64,000 nucleotides of DNA from Brevibacillus choshinensis (GCF_001420695.1 NZ_LJJB01000010.1:1613114-1677113); one strand, 5' to 3'. Shown: positions 16,066 through 25,446, counted from the stretch's first letter. Notes: a model not told the origin generated them from the letters alone. Program-made: numbers and translations.

Positions 16066-18078
16066 TTATTTTTTCGGTGCTACAGCAGGTGCTGATGTTG
16101 CCGGTGCAGCTACCTTTACGGCTTGATTCAACAGGTGATAGAACTCGCCTTTGGTCTTCACGTTAGCAAATTTACTAGCATCTATCTTTGCCTTCGAAGA
16201 AAGCTCAGCGATTTCTTCTTTGGTGACCGCATCTTTGATGTTGATAGACGCGATGTTGGTGTACTTGCCGTCTTCTGTTTTTGGCACGCTCAGGATGCCA
16301 GCGTTGATCAGAGCCACTACATCCGCACGCACAGATGCTGTCGTTTCGACACCTGTGATCTTCCAGTTGTGTTGGATGGTCGGTTCGTACACGCCCTTTT
16401 TCACTTCTTTCAAATACGCGATAGCGCGGTTGCGGATGGTACCTTGTGTTTCTCCAAAAGCACTCTCAGCCTTGGAAGACCAGAGTTGCTCAAATTTCCG
16501 TCCTTCCAGAGCTCCACCTTTTGCTTGAAGAGCTTCCATGCGATATGCGTTCATACCCAGCTTCAGAACATCTTCAGCCTTGATCGGAGTTTCATCCATT
16601 TTGCGCAGGTTGGTGATCCGGCTGCCATACGGCTTGGTCAGGTCAACCTCGTACTTCACATTTCCAAAGAAATCGTTGGTGCTGTACTTGGAAGCGCGAC
16701 GTTTGCTGTCAAAGCTGACAGTCACATCGCCCGGACGGGTCGAATTGAAGTAACCTACTGCCCATTCCATATAGTCCTTCAGGTCTTTCCCTGTTACTTT
16801 GTATACCGTGATTTCGCCACCCGCGTATTGGTAGTTGTAGGCGATATCTTTTTTCTTGATTGGGCCTACATCCAGCTTGGCTTTGTCATTGTCGATCTGG
16901 TGCGCAACAACGTCGGCCTTGCTGTAGTAGAGCATCACTTCGTGGAAGAAGTCAGACAAGGGAGTCTCCTGGATTTGGACCGTTGGGATTCCCTCGATTT
17001 CATTTTTCTCCACCATGTTCATGCCTTTGAGCTCAGCTACAACAATATTCGCATCCGCACGCGCGAATTCGTGGAATGGCTGCAGCTTGGCTTCGAGTGC
17101 AGGATCCGATACAGCCGGTATTCCGTCCGCACCTTTTACAGGAACGGCAGTCGCTTCTTTGCTTTTCAGCACGACTTTGCCATCTTTCTTTTCAAAGGTC
17201 AGGTCGATACGGGAAAGATGTGTACCGTATTTGTCCGGCTCGGTGATGAGCACGCCGTTGATCTCTTCTTTTTTCACCAGCTTGTGCATGTGACCGGCAA
17301 AAATAGCGGTCAATTCAGGTACCGCATTGGCGATGTCTGCTACACCTGTTCCTGGAATGCCGTTTTCATTTTCGATCCCCATGTGCATGAGGCCGATCAT
17401 GACGTCTACTTTGCCTTCTAGCTCTTTTACTGCTTTCTTGGTTTCTTCTACCGGATTTTTGACGATGAGTCCGTCCAGGTGATCGGTTCCCTTTTCAAAG
17501 TCAGAGATCATCGGGGTATCCATACCAATGACACCGATTTTGATTCCGTCACGCTCGACAATCGTGTAAGCAGGCAGGAAGCGCTCGCCGTTTTCCTTGT
17601 AGATGTTGCCCGCAAGCACCGGCCCTTTGTACTGACCGCTGATCTTGTCCAAAACATCGAGGCCAAAATTGAATTCGTGGTTTCCGAACGCCCAAGCGTC
17701 ATAGCCCATTTCATTCATGGCCACCATCATCGGAGACTCTGGCTGATCATTGAACAGCTCTGCGGAGTTGTCTTGGATGGAATCACCCGCGTCCAGCAAT
17801 ACGGTATGCGGATTTTCTTTGCGAATCTCTTTGATCATGGTGAAAAGCTGTGTTAGACTGCCGTTTGGATTCGGGCCATCCAGCGCATAATCCCAAGGCA
17901 TAAATCTGCCGTGGATGTCAGACGTACCCAACAGCGTAATTTTGGTTTCGGCCGCTGGAGCTGCAGTTGTTGCTGCCTGTACAGGTACAGAAGCACCCAC
18001 CATCGCACTGCCCATTAACAATGTGGACATTGCCAGCCCTAGCAATGTCTTTCCTACTTTGGTTCCCCTTTTGGTCAT
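16066..18078 (-). CDS. Secreted bifunctional metallophosphatase / 5'-nucleotidase
   Basis: 670 residues. The signal peptide (about 1-35) has basic start, hydrophobic core and a likely cleavage at VQA-ATT, so the enzyme acts outside the membrane. Calcineurin-like metallophosphatase motifs: GTSDIHGRF, LLDAGDSIQDN, AFGNHEFNFG and IFAGHMHKL. A 5'-nucleotidase C-terminal domain follows (about 345-555). The last 110 residues have SLH-like character and end in an Ala/Pro/Lys-rich tail, suggesting wall association. Likely releases phosphate and nucleosides from extracellular nucleotides, possibly including 2',3'-cyclic forms. It has its own terminator and stands alone. Confidence 0.88.
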   Translation of the reverse strand: MTKRGTKVGKTLLGLAMSTLLMGSAMVGASVPVQAATTAAPAAETKITLLGTSDIHGRFMPWDYALDGPNPNGSLTQLFTMIKEIRKENPHTVLLDAGDSIQDNSAELFNDQPESPMMVAMNEMGYDAWAFGNHEFNFGLDVLDKISGQYKGPVLAGNIYKENGERFLPAYTIVERDGIKIGVIGMDTPMISDFEKGTDHLDGLIVKNPVEETKKAVKELEGKVDVMIGLMHMGIENENGIPGTGVADIANAVPELTAIFAGHMHKLVKKEEINGVLITEPDKYGTHLSRIDLTFEKKDGKVVLKSKEATAVPVKGADGIPAVSDPALEAKLQPFHEFARADANIVVAELKGMNMVEKNEIEGIPTVQIQETPLSDFFHEVMLYYSKADVVAHQIDNDKAKLDVGPIKKKDIAYNYQYAGGEITVYKVTGKDLKDYMEWAVGYFNSTRPGDVTVSFDSKRRASKYSTNDFFGNVKYEVDLTKPYGSRITNLRKMDETPIKAEDVLKLGMNAYRMEALQAKGGALEGRKFEQLWSSKAESAFGETQGTIRNRAIAYLKEVKKGVYEPTIQHNWKITGVETTASVRADVVALINAGILSVPKTEDGKYTNIASINIKDAVTKEEIAELSSKAKIDASKFANVKTKGEFYHLLNQAVKVAAPATSAPAVAPKK

Positions 18079-18173
18079 GTCGTCCCCTCTGTTTCTTTTT
18101 TTATATGTACCATTTTAACTATATCAGTCAAATGACCTAGAGACGAACCATTTATTCCCTATTTTCTGAAAAC

Positions 18174-18208
18174 CAGAAAAAAAACCGGGACTTTTTGAGG
18201 TCACGGTT
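18174..18208 (-). terminator. Terminator overlapping the recQ stop
   Basis: On the minus strand AAACCGTGAC pairs with GTCCCGGTTT (one mismatch), followed by eight T residues. The stem begins inside the last recQ codons. Confidence 0.75.
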
Positions 18209-19976
18209 TTGCGGCAGCGTACGTCTGCAAACAATCCAAAAAGAGATGTCCGTACTTATCAAATTTGGATTCTCCTACCCCTTTTACTTTCAGCATCGCT
18301 GACTTTTCGGTAGGGCAAAGACTGCTCATTTCCTTGAGTGTGCTGTCATGGAAAATGACGTATGGCGGCACGCCTTCGCGCTGTGAGATTTCTTTGCGCA
18401 CCTGACGCAAACGCTCAAACAAGTCGTCGTCTTCCTCTTGCTTAACGGGACGAATCACGATCTTCTGCAAGACTCGCTCCTCCCCTTTTAATACGGGGAG
18501 TGCTTTCTCACCCAGCTTGACGATCGGGTATTGGCTTTCTGTTACCTGTAGATAGCCTTCAGCGATCAAGATCTGGATCAGGTCCACAATCTCTTTTTCC
18601 TTGTATTCTTTCATCAAGCCGTATGTCGGCAGCTGGTCAAAACCGAGCTGGGTGACCTTCTTGTTTTTGGAGGCTTTCAACACCTGCGCCACGAGAGCCG
18701 CACCAAAGCGTTCCCTCATCCGCTTTACACAGGAAAAGATCTTCTGTGCCTCTAGCGTGATATCCGCAAGCTTAGTGTCATCCGTGCAGTTCGCGCATTG
18801 ACCGCAGGATGCTGCATCGACCTCTCCGAAGTATTGGACGATATATTGCTGCAGGCATCGCGGCGTCCGACAGTAGTCGATCATGGCGTACAGCTTTTTG
18901 TATTCATGCTCTTTGCGCTCATCGGTCAGCTGATTTTGCTCAATGAAAAAAGTCTGGGTCTGGATGTCCTGCGGCTGGAACAACAGGATACACTCACTCG
19001 GCTCACCATCACGACCAGCACGCCCTGCCTCCTGATAATACGCCTCTAGATTTTTCGGCATGTTGTAGTGAATGACATAGCGCACGTTGGATTTGTCGAT
19101 CCCCATCCCAAAGGCGTTGGTCGCGATCATCGTCCGAACGTCGTCAAACAGAAAGGCCTCCTGGTTTTGCGCCCGCTCTTCCTCTGACAGCCCTGCGTGG
19201 TATTTCGTGACAGCAAAACCGCGCTTGTGCAGATCGGCATGGAGCGCATCGACGTCTTTTCTTGTCGCGGCATAGATGATCCCTGCCTGCTGACTGTTGG
19301 CACGCAAATAGTCTGTGATAAACTCTCTCCGGTTCTCCCCTTTACGTACGGACATGATCAGATTGTCTCTGCCAAAGCCCGTGATAAAGGTACGCTCATC
19401 GACCAAAGACAGCTGGCGACGAATATCCTCCGTTACTTCCGGTGTGGCCGTAGCCGTCAGTGCAGCGACGACAGGGCGCTCCGGGAGCGTACGAAGGAAG
19501 CGTGCTATTTCCAGATAGCTTGGACGAAAATCATGCCCCCACTGGGAGACGCAATGCGCTTCGTCGACCGCCACAAAGGAGATCGGCACATCACGAATGA
19601 GTGCCTGGAACGATTCGGATTCCAGACGTTCGGGGGCGATATACAGGAGCTTGTACTCTCCACGCGCTGCCATTCTCAGCCGTTCGCGCACTTCGCTGGA
19701 ATCGAGGGAGCTGTTGATTTGCGTGGCCGGAATACCCATGCTTACCAGTACATCTACCTGGTCCTTCATCAAAGAAATCAACGGAGAAACGACGATCGTC
19801 ACGCCATCAAACAGCATCGCCGGAACTTGATAACAGATCGATTTTCCGCCACCAGTAGGCATGATGCCTAACGTGTCGTGACCCGTCAAGAGACTCTCGA
19901 TGATTTTCTTTTGGCCGTCCCGAAATGCAGGATAGCCAAAGTATTTTTGCAAGACTTCTATCGCTTTATCAAACAA
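18201..19976 (-). CDS. recQ: ATP-dependent DNA helicase RecQ
   Basis: About 591-residue 3'-5' DNA helicase of recombination and fork repair. It shows Walker [15 protein letters not shown], the DEAH box [21 protein letters not shown], helicase motifs through [19 protein letters not shown], a four-Cys zinc site ([10 protein letters not shown]...CGQCANC), a winged-helix RQC region and a C-terminal HRDC domain. Start is placed at the TTG at 19976: AGAAGGTGA lies 7 bases ahead of it and the protein then opens like B. subtilis RecQ; the longer frame to 20012 has no ribosome site. Monocistronic. Confidence 0.93.
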   Translation of the reverse strand: MFDKAIEVLQKYFGYPAFRDGQKKIIESLLTGHDTLGIMPTGGGKSICYQVPAMLFDGVTIVVSPLISLMKDQVDVLVSMGIPATQINSSLDSSEVRERLRMAARGEYKLLYIAPERLESESFQALIRDVPISFVAVDEAHCVSQWGHDFRPSYLEIARFLRTLPERPVVAALTATATPEVTEDIRRQLSLVDERTFITGFGRDNLIMSVRKGENRREFITDYLRANSQQAGIIYAATRKDVDALHADLHKRGFAVTKYHAGLSEEERAQNQEAFLFDDVRTMIATNAFGMGIDKSNVRYVIHYNMPKNLEAYYQEAGRAGRDGEPSECILLFQPQDIQTQTFFIEQNQLTDERKEHEYKKLYAMIDYCRTPRCLQQYIVQYFGEVDAASCGQCANCTDDTKLADITLEAQKIFSCVKRMRERFGAALVAQVLKASKNKKVTQLGFDQLPTYGLMKEYKEKEIVDLIQILIAEGYLQVTESQYPIVKLGEKALPVLKGEERVLQKIVIRPVKQEEDDDLFERLRQVRKEISQREGVPPYVIFHDSTLKEMSSLCPTEKSAMLKVKGVGESKFDKYGHLFLDCLQTYAAAKP

Positions 19977-20238
19977 AGAGAATTCACCTTCTCTTCCGAA
20001 GTGTTTATCCAATGGATTCTATAAGTATACTTGTGTTCTGCGAAAATAAAAATGTAGACTGACGACTGCCGCTATTTTATCTGCAACGATTCAACGATCG
20101 AACCCGTTAACGTAATAAAAACGGGAGCTCCACTGTAATAGGAAAATGTAACATCTCTGTAACCCCCTCTTTTCTTAGCTTGATTATAATGATTTTACAA
20201 ACAACACCACCAGTTGAACAAAGAGAGAGGGAACTAAC

Positions 20239-21296
20239 TTGAGCTTCAAAAATATCATCGCAGGCACCCTACTGACATCCGTCGTATTAAGCGGAACCGC
20301 ACTCGCTGTTAACCACCCAGCTGCCACCAAAAACAGCTTCAAACTACCTGCCAACATGTACAAGCTGGAACAAAAAACAGCCGATGTGACTGGCGATAAA
20401 AAAGCAGAGATCATCACGCTTTATGGCCAAAAGGAAAAGTCAAGCGATATATACAATCAGAAATTGCTACTTGTCATCGAAAATCCGGTGACAAAACAAG
20501 TGACCTCACTTCCGTTGCATGACGACGGATATTCGCCCAAGCTACTTCTTCATGATCTTACCTTTGACAATGTGGCAGATATAATGGTTACTGCGGAAGC
20601 GGCGGCTATACAAACAGCAATATTTATACGCTGAAAAATGGCAATACGGTTGAACTTCCGCTTCCAGGACTACAGCAAGGAAAGGTTGGCCTGCTGGACG
20701 GAGCCTTCATTAAGCTGCAGCCGATCGACCTGAACAAAAACGGTTCTTACATCCTACAGGGAGTTGAGCGGGTAGTTGGTAATTCCAATGCGGATACGGT
20801 CGCTTTTGTCACCTCTAACTGGAAATGGAACAATGGCAAGTGGGAAGTGTTCAACGTCAAAGTAGAACGACCGGAGCAACCTGTTGCTCATGAAAGCGGA
20901 AAAAGCAACCTTTACATCAATCCTCAAGCAAACTTCAGCTTTAATCCGCCCACTTCCTGGAACGGACATTACAAGGTGAACCAATATGCAGGTGTAGATG
21001 CAGTCAAAATTCTGCCATCGGCCAAGCATGTAGTGCAATTCGATTATACGGCGAAGGATGGAAAAGATGCTGAAACACTTCTGATGATCTCTGTTTTTAC
21101 CAAAAACGATTGGACTCGCCTCTCCAGCGAAGAGGGGCCGCCTGTAGGGACAGTTATTGCGGAATCCAACGACATGGTGTATGTGTGTACATCGCCACAG
21201 TCCAATCCGTTTGATTCCCTATCAGAAGACGGCAAGCTGTTTGATCAACTATATGGTGATTTGAACATAAATAAGTCTTTCGCACTTCTAAAATAA
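20239..21296 (+). pseudogene. Secreted FG-GAP/VCBS-like protein gene with a single-base frameshift
   Basis: Starts at a TTG after GAGAGAGGGA with a signal peptide (ALA cleavage near residue 22), then TADVTGDKKAEIITLYG, reminiscent of FG-GAP/VCBS repeat proteins. The frame ends at 20634, but from about 20600 another frame carries on without a break to 21296 (GGYTNSNIYTLKNGN, TVELPLPGLQQGKVGLLDG, SNWKWNNGKWEVFNVKVERP). Restoring one base near 20598-20602 (for example GAAAGCGGC for GAAGCGGC) gives one protein of about 352 residues. Either a real disabling mutation or a sequence error. Function unknown. Confidence 0.8.
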
Positions 21297-21447
21297 GACT
21301 GTTATTGCACTGTGTGTATTTGTTAAAATTTGTGGTTCTCTGAAAAGACATACATTCGCTTTGCGGTTTCAAGTATGAATAGGGGTTATTCCCAGACCGT
21401 TGCCGTTGACCTTTGGTGGTGGATATAGGATAACCGTAAAACTGCGC

Positions 21448-21475
21448 GCACCCTTTGGGGTGCTTTTTGTCTTTT
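21448..21475 (+). terminator. Terminator downstream of the frameshifted gene
   Basis: GCACCC (21448-21453) pairs with GGGTGC (21458-21463), followed by TTTTTGTCTTTTCC. It lies 150 bases past the stop; nothing else is apparent in 21297-21447. Confidence 0.75.
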
Positions 21476-21580
21476 CCTCATTACCGTTTTACAAATTGGT
21501 TTAAAACTCTAATGCTTTTCTTTTGTAATGTTGTGTTAAATCCCGTGTTATCCGATATTGAATACAAAGGGGGGAACCGT

Positions 21581-21775
21581 ATGTTTATTGAATTTATGTT
21601 AGATTGATTGTCTAACACGTTAGTCTTATACATAGCCTTCTTTCTAGTCCCCTTAGTAGTTATCAGATATGCTTGCAAGCACTTCTTAAACCAAATGAAA
21701 CCACGCTATCATGATTTAATCTCATTGATTACCGCGCTGATTTCTTTATATTTGAGCTCGATTTATGTTATCTAA
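21581..21775 (+). pseudogene. Small membrane-protein ORF interrupted by an in-frame TGA
   Basis: A strong ribosome site (AAAGGGGGGAA) lies 6-7 bases before the ATG at 21581. The frame reads MFIEFMLD, then TGA at 21605-21607, then continues without stops for 55 codons: LSNTLVLYIAFFLVPLVVIR, ... LISLITALISLYLSSIYVI. TGG in place of TGA would give a 64-residue two-helix membrane protein. A TTG directly after the TGA could restart translation. No family recognised. It lies in a decayed patch beside a frameshifted gene. Confidence 0.45.
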
Positions 21776-21865
21776 ATTACCGTTGTGTCAATTAAAAATT
21801 CCGTTTCATTGAAATAAATCCAATGATAAAATACTAAATAATTCCAAAGCAGGTGGTGTTGATAC

Positions 21866-22045
21866 ATGAAAAAATTTTGGTTTTTCATTACTCTGTTTTC
21901 TGCTTTTTGGATACTATTTGGACTCCGGAAGGTTATCAGCACTTATGCACTATCTACAACTGTCGATGACCAAGCAGTAATCCTTGTTGTGTGTATGCTT
22001 TGTTTCTTCTTTACCTCAATCAGTAGATACAGATCTACAAAATAA
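21866..22045 (+). CDS. Small membrane protein, 59 residues, unknown function
   Basis: Starts ATGAAAAAATTTTGG with AGGTGG nine bases upstream. It encodes two hydrophobic segments (about residues 4-20 and 36-52) joined by a short polar loop with TTVDDQ, and a basic tail SRYRSTK. Size, ribosome site and composition support a real short gene, but no family is recognised. It follows another small membrane ORF that carries an in-frame stop, and may share its transcript. Confidence 0.5.
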   Translation: MKKFWFFITLFSAFWILFGLRKVISTYALSTTVDDQAVILVVCMLCFFFTSISRYRSTK

Positions 22046-22177
22046 CTATTTTATTAAACGAACGATATAATCGTTAATCTCTGACTCTCCGTATAAATTC
22101 GAATATCGTTTAGTGGTCATTCTAGGTTTCTCAATGGGATTCCTTAGTGGACAAGTAAGTTTTTGTTCTTTATTTAC

Positions 22178-23110
22178 TTATTGGCTCATCTCATTTAACT
22201 TAATTGAGCTTATGTTAAATAGCTCGGAGTGCGAAACCAACTCCTGCTTTAGATAGTCATAGAGCTTTTGACTGGCCAGTTGGAACGGGTATGCCGACTC
22301 CTTGCACAAAATCCCGAATGTCATTTGTACGAGGCTTCCGCTGATCTTCCTGACTGTTGTTCCCTTCGCTTCAGGTTCCACCATAATTTTAGGAACAAGG
22401 GCGATCCCCAACCCGTTCTCTACATAAAATTTCAACGCCGTCATACTCCCGATCTCCATTGTATCGAGCGTGACATTCCCTTTTTCCTGCATAATCATCT
22501 CCAACTTCCTGCGATATGGACAATTAGCTGCTGTGATGAGCAGACGATACCCCCGAAAATCTTCCGGTACTATCATCTCTTTCTGCGCAAGCGGATGATT
22601 CTCGGGCATTAATACCACGAACTCTTCCTGAAATAATGGCTCAAAAAATAAATCAGTTCCCATATCAGGTGCCGTAGAAAGCGAAAAGTCGATTTCTCCT
22701 TTGAGGATCCGCTCGCTAAGGACCGGGGTGTTCGCGATTTCCACAGAAATGCGGATATTCGGGTAAGTGGACACAAATTTCCTCAGGATGCCAGGCAAAC
22801 GGTAACTAGCAGTTGGCTCCGTTACCCCTATGCGTATATGTCCTGCTCCACCTAATTTCAAATCCGATAAACTTGTCTGAAGCTGCTCCATATTCTTTAC
22901 TATTTGTAAGCTCTGGTCGTAAAACAGCCTACCGGCTTCCGTGAGGCCGATTTCTTTCCCACGTTCTATTAACTGAACGCCCAATTCAGATTCAAGCTTT
23001 TGAATTTGCATCGTGACGGTAGATTGCGCATAGTTCATTTCTTGTGCTGCACGGATAAAGCTTCCGTATTTCACAATCATTTGGAATGTTTTTAACGTTT
23101 TGAGGTCCAC
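22178..23110 (-). CDS. LysR-family transcriptional regulator
   Basis: About 310 residues: N-terminal winged HTH (DLKTLKTFQMIVKYGSFIRAAQEMNYAQSTVTMQIQKLESELGVQL) and a periplasmic-binding-protein-like effector domain (about 90-295). The GTG at 23110 is chosen because GGGAGGA lies 7 bases ahead and LysR proteins start just before this helix; the longer frame adds 15 residues foreign to the family. Divergent from an SDR gene with a shared 120-bp operator region, so it most likely controls that gene and itself. The effector is unknown. Confidence 0.9.
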   Translation of the reverse strand: MDLKTLKTFQMIVKYGSFIRAAQEMNYAQSTVTMQIQKLESELGVQLIERGKEIGLTEAGRLFYDQSLQIVKNMEQLQTSLSDLKLGGAGHIRIGVTEPTASYRLPGILRKFVSTYPNIRISVEIANTPVLSERILKGEIDFSLSTAPDMGTDLFFEPLFQEEFVVLMPENHPLAQKEMIVPEDFRGYRLLITAANCPYRRKLEMIMQEKGNVTLDTMEIGSMTALKFYVENGLGIALVPKIMVEPEAKGTTVRKISGSLVQMTFGILCKESAYPFQLASQKLYDYLKQELVSHSELFNISSIKLNEMSQ

Positions 23111-23126
23111 GGTCAATCCTCCCAAC

Positions 23127-23189
23127 AATTCATAAAAAATGAATTCACTCTTCAATTAGTTCAATTTTACACAATTCACCCAACTAATT
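23127..23189. promoter_or_regulatory. Candidate LysR operators in the divergent intergenic region
   Basis: Two symmetrical motifs lie between the LysR and SDR starts: AATTCAT-N5-ATGAATT (23127-23145) and AATTAGTT-N20-AACTAATT (23154-23161 with 23182-23189). LysR proteins usually bind such dyads in shared intergenic DNA. Which one is bound is not shown. Confidence 0.5.
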
Positions 23190-23230
23190 AAAATGAGACC
23201 ATCTGAACATAACAGAGGAGTGGATTCATT

Positions 23231-23971
23231 ATGGAAGTAAAAAACAAAGTGGTCCTTGTTACAGGAGGCGGGACGGGGATTGGCAGAGCAACTAGTTTAG
23301 AGCTGGCTAAACGGGGGGCTATTGTTATCGTGAACTACTCACGCTCTCAATCAGATGCGGATGAAACCGTGCGACTGATTAACAGTGAAAGGGGGCAGGC
23401 TGTCGCCATACAAGCGGATGTATCCAAGGATAATGAAGTGCGAACTATGATCCAAACGATTATCCAGCACTTCGGTACGATCCATCTGCTCGTAAACAAT
23501 GCCAGCATCACCAAACATATTCCGATGGATGATTTAGAGGCGGCAACGGAGGAAGTATGGGACGAGTTGTTCGATGTAAATGTGAAAGGCATGTTTAACT
23601 GCGCCAGGGCCGTCGCACCCTTCATGAAGAAGAACGGAAACGGTGCGATCGTCAATCTTGGCAGCATAGCTGGACAAACAGGATTAGGATCCTCGCTTCC
23701 CTACGCTGTTTCCAAAGCTGCTGTTCATGGGCTTACAAAATCGTTAGCACGCGCTCTCGCTCCCGAAATAAGAGTAAACAGTATCGTACCTGGAGCTGTT
23801 GCCACAAGATGGTGGGCGGGACGGGAAGAACAAATGAACCGTCTCGCTCCCCATCTTCCTTTGCAGCGTATGTCAACACCAGAAGATATTGCTGCAATGA
23901 TCTGCACAGCTCTGGAACAGGAAGCAATGACCGGTCAGATCATAACAGTGGATAGCGGTCAAACCCTGTAA
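23231..23971 (+). CDS. Short-chain dehydrogenase/reductase (FabG-like SDR)
   Basis: 246-residue NAD(P)-dependent oxidoreductase of the classical SDR family. Cofactor motif TGGGTGIG (11-18), NNAS (89-92), catalytic Ser145, Tyr158 and Lys162 (YAVSK). The GAGG ribosome site is close to the ATG. It is closest in feel to 3-oxoacyl-ACP reductase or glucose dehydrogenase-type SDRs; without fatty-acid synthesis neighbours the substrate cannot be named. Divergent from the LysR gene, its likely regulator. Confidence 0.9.
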   Translation: MEVKNKVVLVTGGGTGIGRATSLELAKRGAIVIVNYSRSQSDADETVRLINSERGQAVAIQADVSKDNEVRTMIQTIIQHFGTIHLLVNNASITKHIPMDDLEAATEEVWDELFDVNVKGMFNCARAVAPFMKKNGNGAIVNLGSIAGQTGLGSSLPYAVSKAAVHGLTKSLARALAPEIRVNSIVPGAVATRWWAGREEQMNRLAPHLPLQRMSTPEDIAAMICTALEQEAMTGQIITVDSGQTL

Positions 23972-24106
23972 GACCTCACCGTACTTGTTCTTAAACTATC
24001 CCGCCCAATAGCTTACGAGGCTGCCGATCGCTTGCATCTTCACCTCTACGGGGTAGCTCACTCTGAAGGTGTTTTGATTTATCTCACGCTACGTGGTCAA
24101 TCCCCA

Positions 24107-24142
24107 CCCCCTCTCAATAAAATGAGGGGTATTTCTTATTCT
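24107..24142 (+). terminator. Probable terminator of the SDR gene
   Basis: CCCCTC pairs with GAGGGG across a 10-nt AT-rich loop, followed by TATTTCTTATTCTTTC. The tail is interrupted. In 23972-24237 I see nothing else. Confidence 0.5.
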
Positions 24143-24237
24143 TTCAAACAATAGCTAGTCCTCTATGGCTCATCTCCTATTAATCCTACCAAATTTTACG
24201 ACTATCTTTCAGCGGTGAATCTCTGTTATTCTGGGTC

Positions 24238-24384
24238 ATGCCAAACAAAACAGCCGAAACTTCCTCTCGAATGGAAGTGCGGGGGATCTTCTTTACTTGC
24301 AGATGAGAGATCTGCATGGGGTGAATCGCCAAAGTGCGTAGGGTTGTTTCCTCAATCCGAATCCGTCAACTAACCTCGTAGGCC
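24238..24384 (+). ncRNA. c-di-AMP riboswitch (ydaO-yuaA leader)
   Basis: The leader holds the conserved landmarks of the ydaO aptamer in order: CCGAAAC, GGGGGAUC, GGGGUGAAUCGCC, GUAGGGUU, then AAUCCGUCAACUAACCUCGUAGGC. The ribosome site AAGGAG follows within ten bases, and the gene is a secreted CAP protein. Switches of this class turn off genes when c-di-AMP is high and often precede cell-wall or potassium genes. No separate terminator hairpin is clear, so control may be at translation start. Confidence 0.85.
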
Positions 24385-24400
24385 AAAAAAAGGAGACGAT

Positions 24401-25096
24401 GTGAATATGAAACGCCTAGGTACTATTGCAATCGCGACATTGGGATTGGGATTTGCTCTTTCCGGCTTTTCTAACACAGCTTCTGCCGCGGCAAACTATA
24501 ATTGCCCACTGAAAGCAGCGCCTAGCCAAATGCAACAACAAACCCAATGGTTCCCATATATGGCTCAAATGAAGCAATTCACACCGCAATATGGATACCA
24601 ACCAGTGATGCAACAGCCGGTTCAACCGCAATACGCAGCTCCAGTTAAGCAACAGCCTGTACAACAGAAGCCTGTTCAGCAACCGGTTCAACAGCAACCT
24701 GCAAAGCAAGCCAAGCAACAAGTGGATGCTTCCTCTGTTATGAAGCAAGTAGCTGATCTGGTGAACCAAGAGCGTGCAAAAGCGGGTCTGAAGCCATTGG
24801 AGCTGGACGCTTCCCTGAACAAGGTCGCACAAGCGAAAGCGGCTGACATGTCCAACAACAATTACTTCGACCATACAAGCCCTACGTATGGATCTCCATT
24901 TGACATGATGAAACAGTTCGGCGTATCTTATATGACCGCTGGGGAAAACATCGCGATGGGTCAACGCACCGCTGATGAAGTTATGACTCAATGGATGAAC
25001 AGTGAAGGTCACCGTCAGAACATCATGAATCCTTCCTTCACCAAAATCGGTGTAGGCTTTGTGAATGGATACTGGGTTCAAGAATTCATCGGATAA
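24401..25096 (+). CDS. Secreted CAP-domain (SCP/YkwD-like) protein
   Basis: 231 residues. Signal peptide (about 1-29, cleavage after ASA). Then a Gln/Pro-rich low-complexity linker (about 43-108, with repeated PVQQ and KQQ units), which probably spans the wall, and a CAP domain (about 112-231) with LVNQERAKAGLKPLELD, YFDHTSPTYGSPFDMMKQFGV, AGENIAMGQRTADEVMTQWMNSEGHRQNIMNPSFTKIGVGF. The GTG at 24401 fits the AAGGAGA site; an ATG at 24407 is also possible. A c-di-AMP riboswitch precedes it, tying it to envelope or osmotic control. The enzymatic role of bacterial CAP proteins is not settled. Confidence 0.9.
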   Translation: MNMKRLGTIAIATLGLGFALSGFSNTASAAANYNCPLKAAPSQMQQQTQWFPYMAQMKQFTPQYGYQPVMQQPVQPQYAAPVKQQPVQQKPVQQPVQQQPAKQAKQQVDASSVMKQVADLVNQERAKAGLKPLELDASLNKVAQAKAADMSNNNYFDHTSPTYGSPFDMMKQFGVSYMTAGENIAMGQRTADEVMTQWMNSEGHRQNIMNPSFTKIGVGFVNGYWVQEFIG

Positions 25097-25113
25097 TGAA
25101 ATGGTATGTGAAT

Positions 25114-25152
25114 GCTGGGTCCTCAAGCGAGGGCCCGGCTTTCTTGGTTTTT
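25114..25152 (+). terminator. Terminator of the CAP-protein gene
   Basis: Eleven-pair stem with two G-T pairs (25114-25124 with 25129-25139), AAGC loop, followed by TTTCTTGGTTTTT. Confidence 0.85.
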
Positions 25153-25257
25153 CCCAGATAGGCAGATACTTGCTGTTTTTCAGCACACACATCATTTTGC
25201 TGTGGCACGGGCTACTCCTCCTCGCCAGGCAAATTGTCTTTGCTTCTTAGTATTCAC

Positions 25258-25446
25258 CTAGCTGGAGCTCTCATTCGTCGAAGAGGGATCGGTAACCAGG
25301 GAGTGATTACTGCTTCTGAGAATATGCTCCAGATCTTTCATGGTAGCTGCTGTTGCGACGAGATCTGATTTCCCGCCCTTCTGGAGTTCGTCTAATACTT
25401 CCCACCAGTATGCCGTTTTACCTGATTGCTGCCATTGGCTGGGCAA
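25258..25446 (-). CDS. Possible small protein, 62 residues
   Basis: Starts at a TTG with GGCAGGA about 8 bases upstream and ends next to the CAP-gene terminator. The peptide is hydrophilic (MPSQWQQSGKTAYWWEVLDE...SDLVATAATMKDLEHIL) with a Ser-rich tail. No family is recognised. Composition looks protein-like, but evidence is limited to the reading frame and ribosome site. Confidence 0.35.
   Translation of the reverse strand: MPSQWQQSGKTAYWWEVLDELQKGGKSDLVATAATMKDLEHILRSSNHSLVTDPSSTNESSS

Noticed and set aside
16123-17421. 432-codon open frame antisense to the nucleotidase gene
   Set aside because: Composition is low-quality (rich in Phe, His, Val) and the sense gene has signal peptide and catalytic motifs.
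24661-24725. CAG/GTT-rich tract in the CAP gene as a tandem repeat locus or CRISPR-like array
   Set aside because: It is irregular codon repetition encoding the Gln/Pro linker, with no constant repeat-spacer structure.
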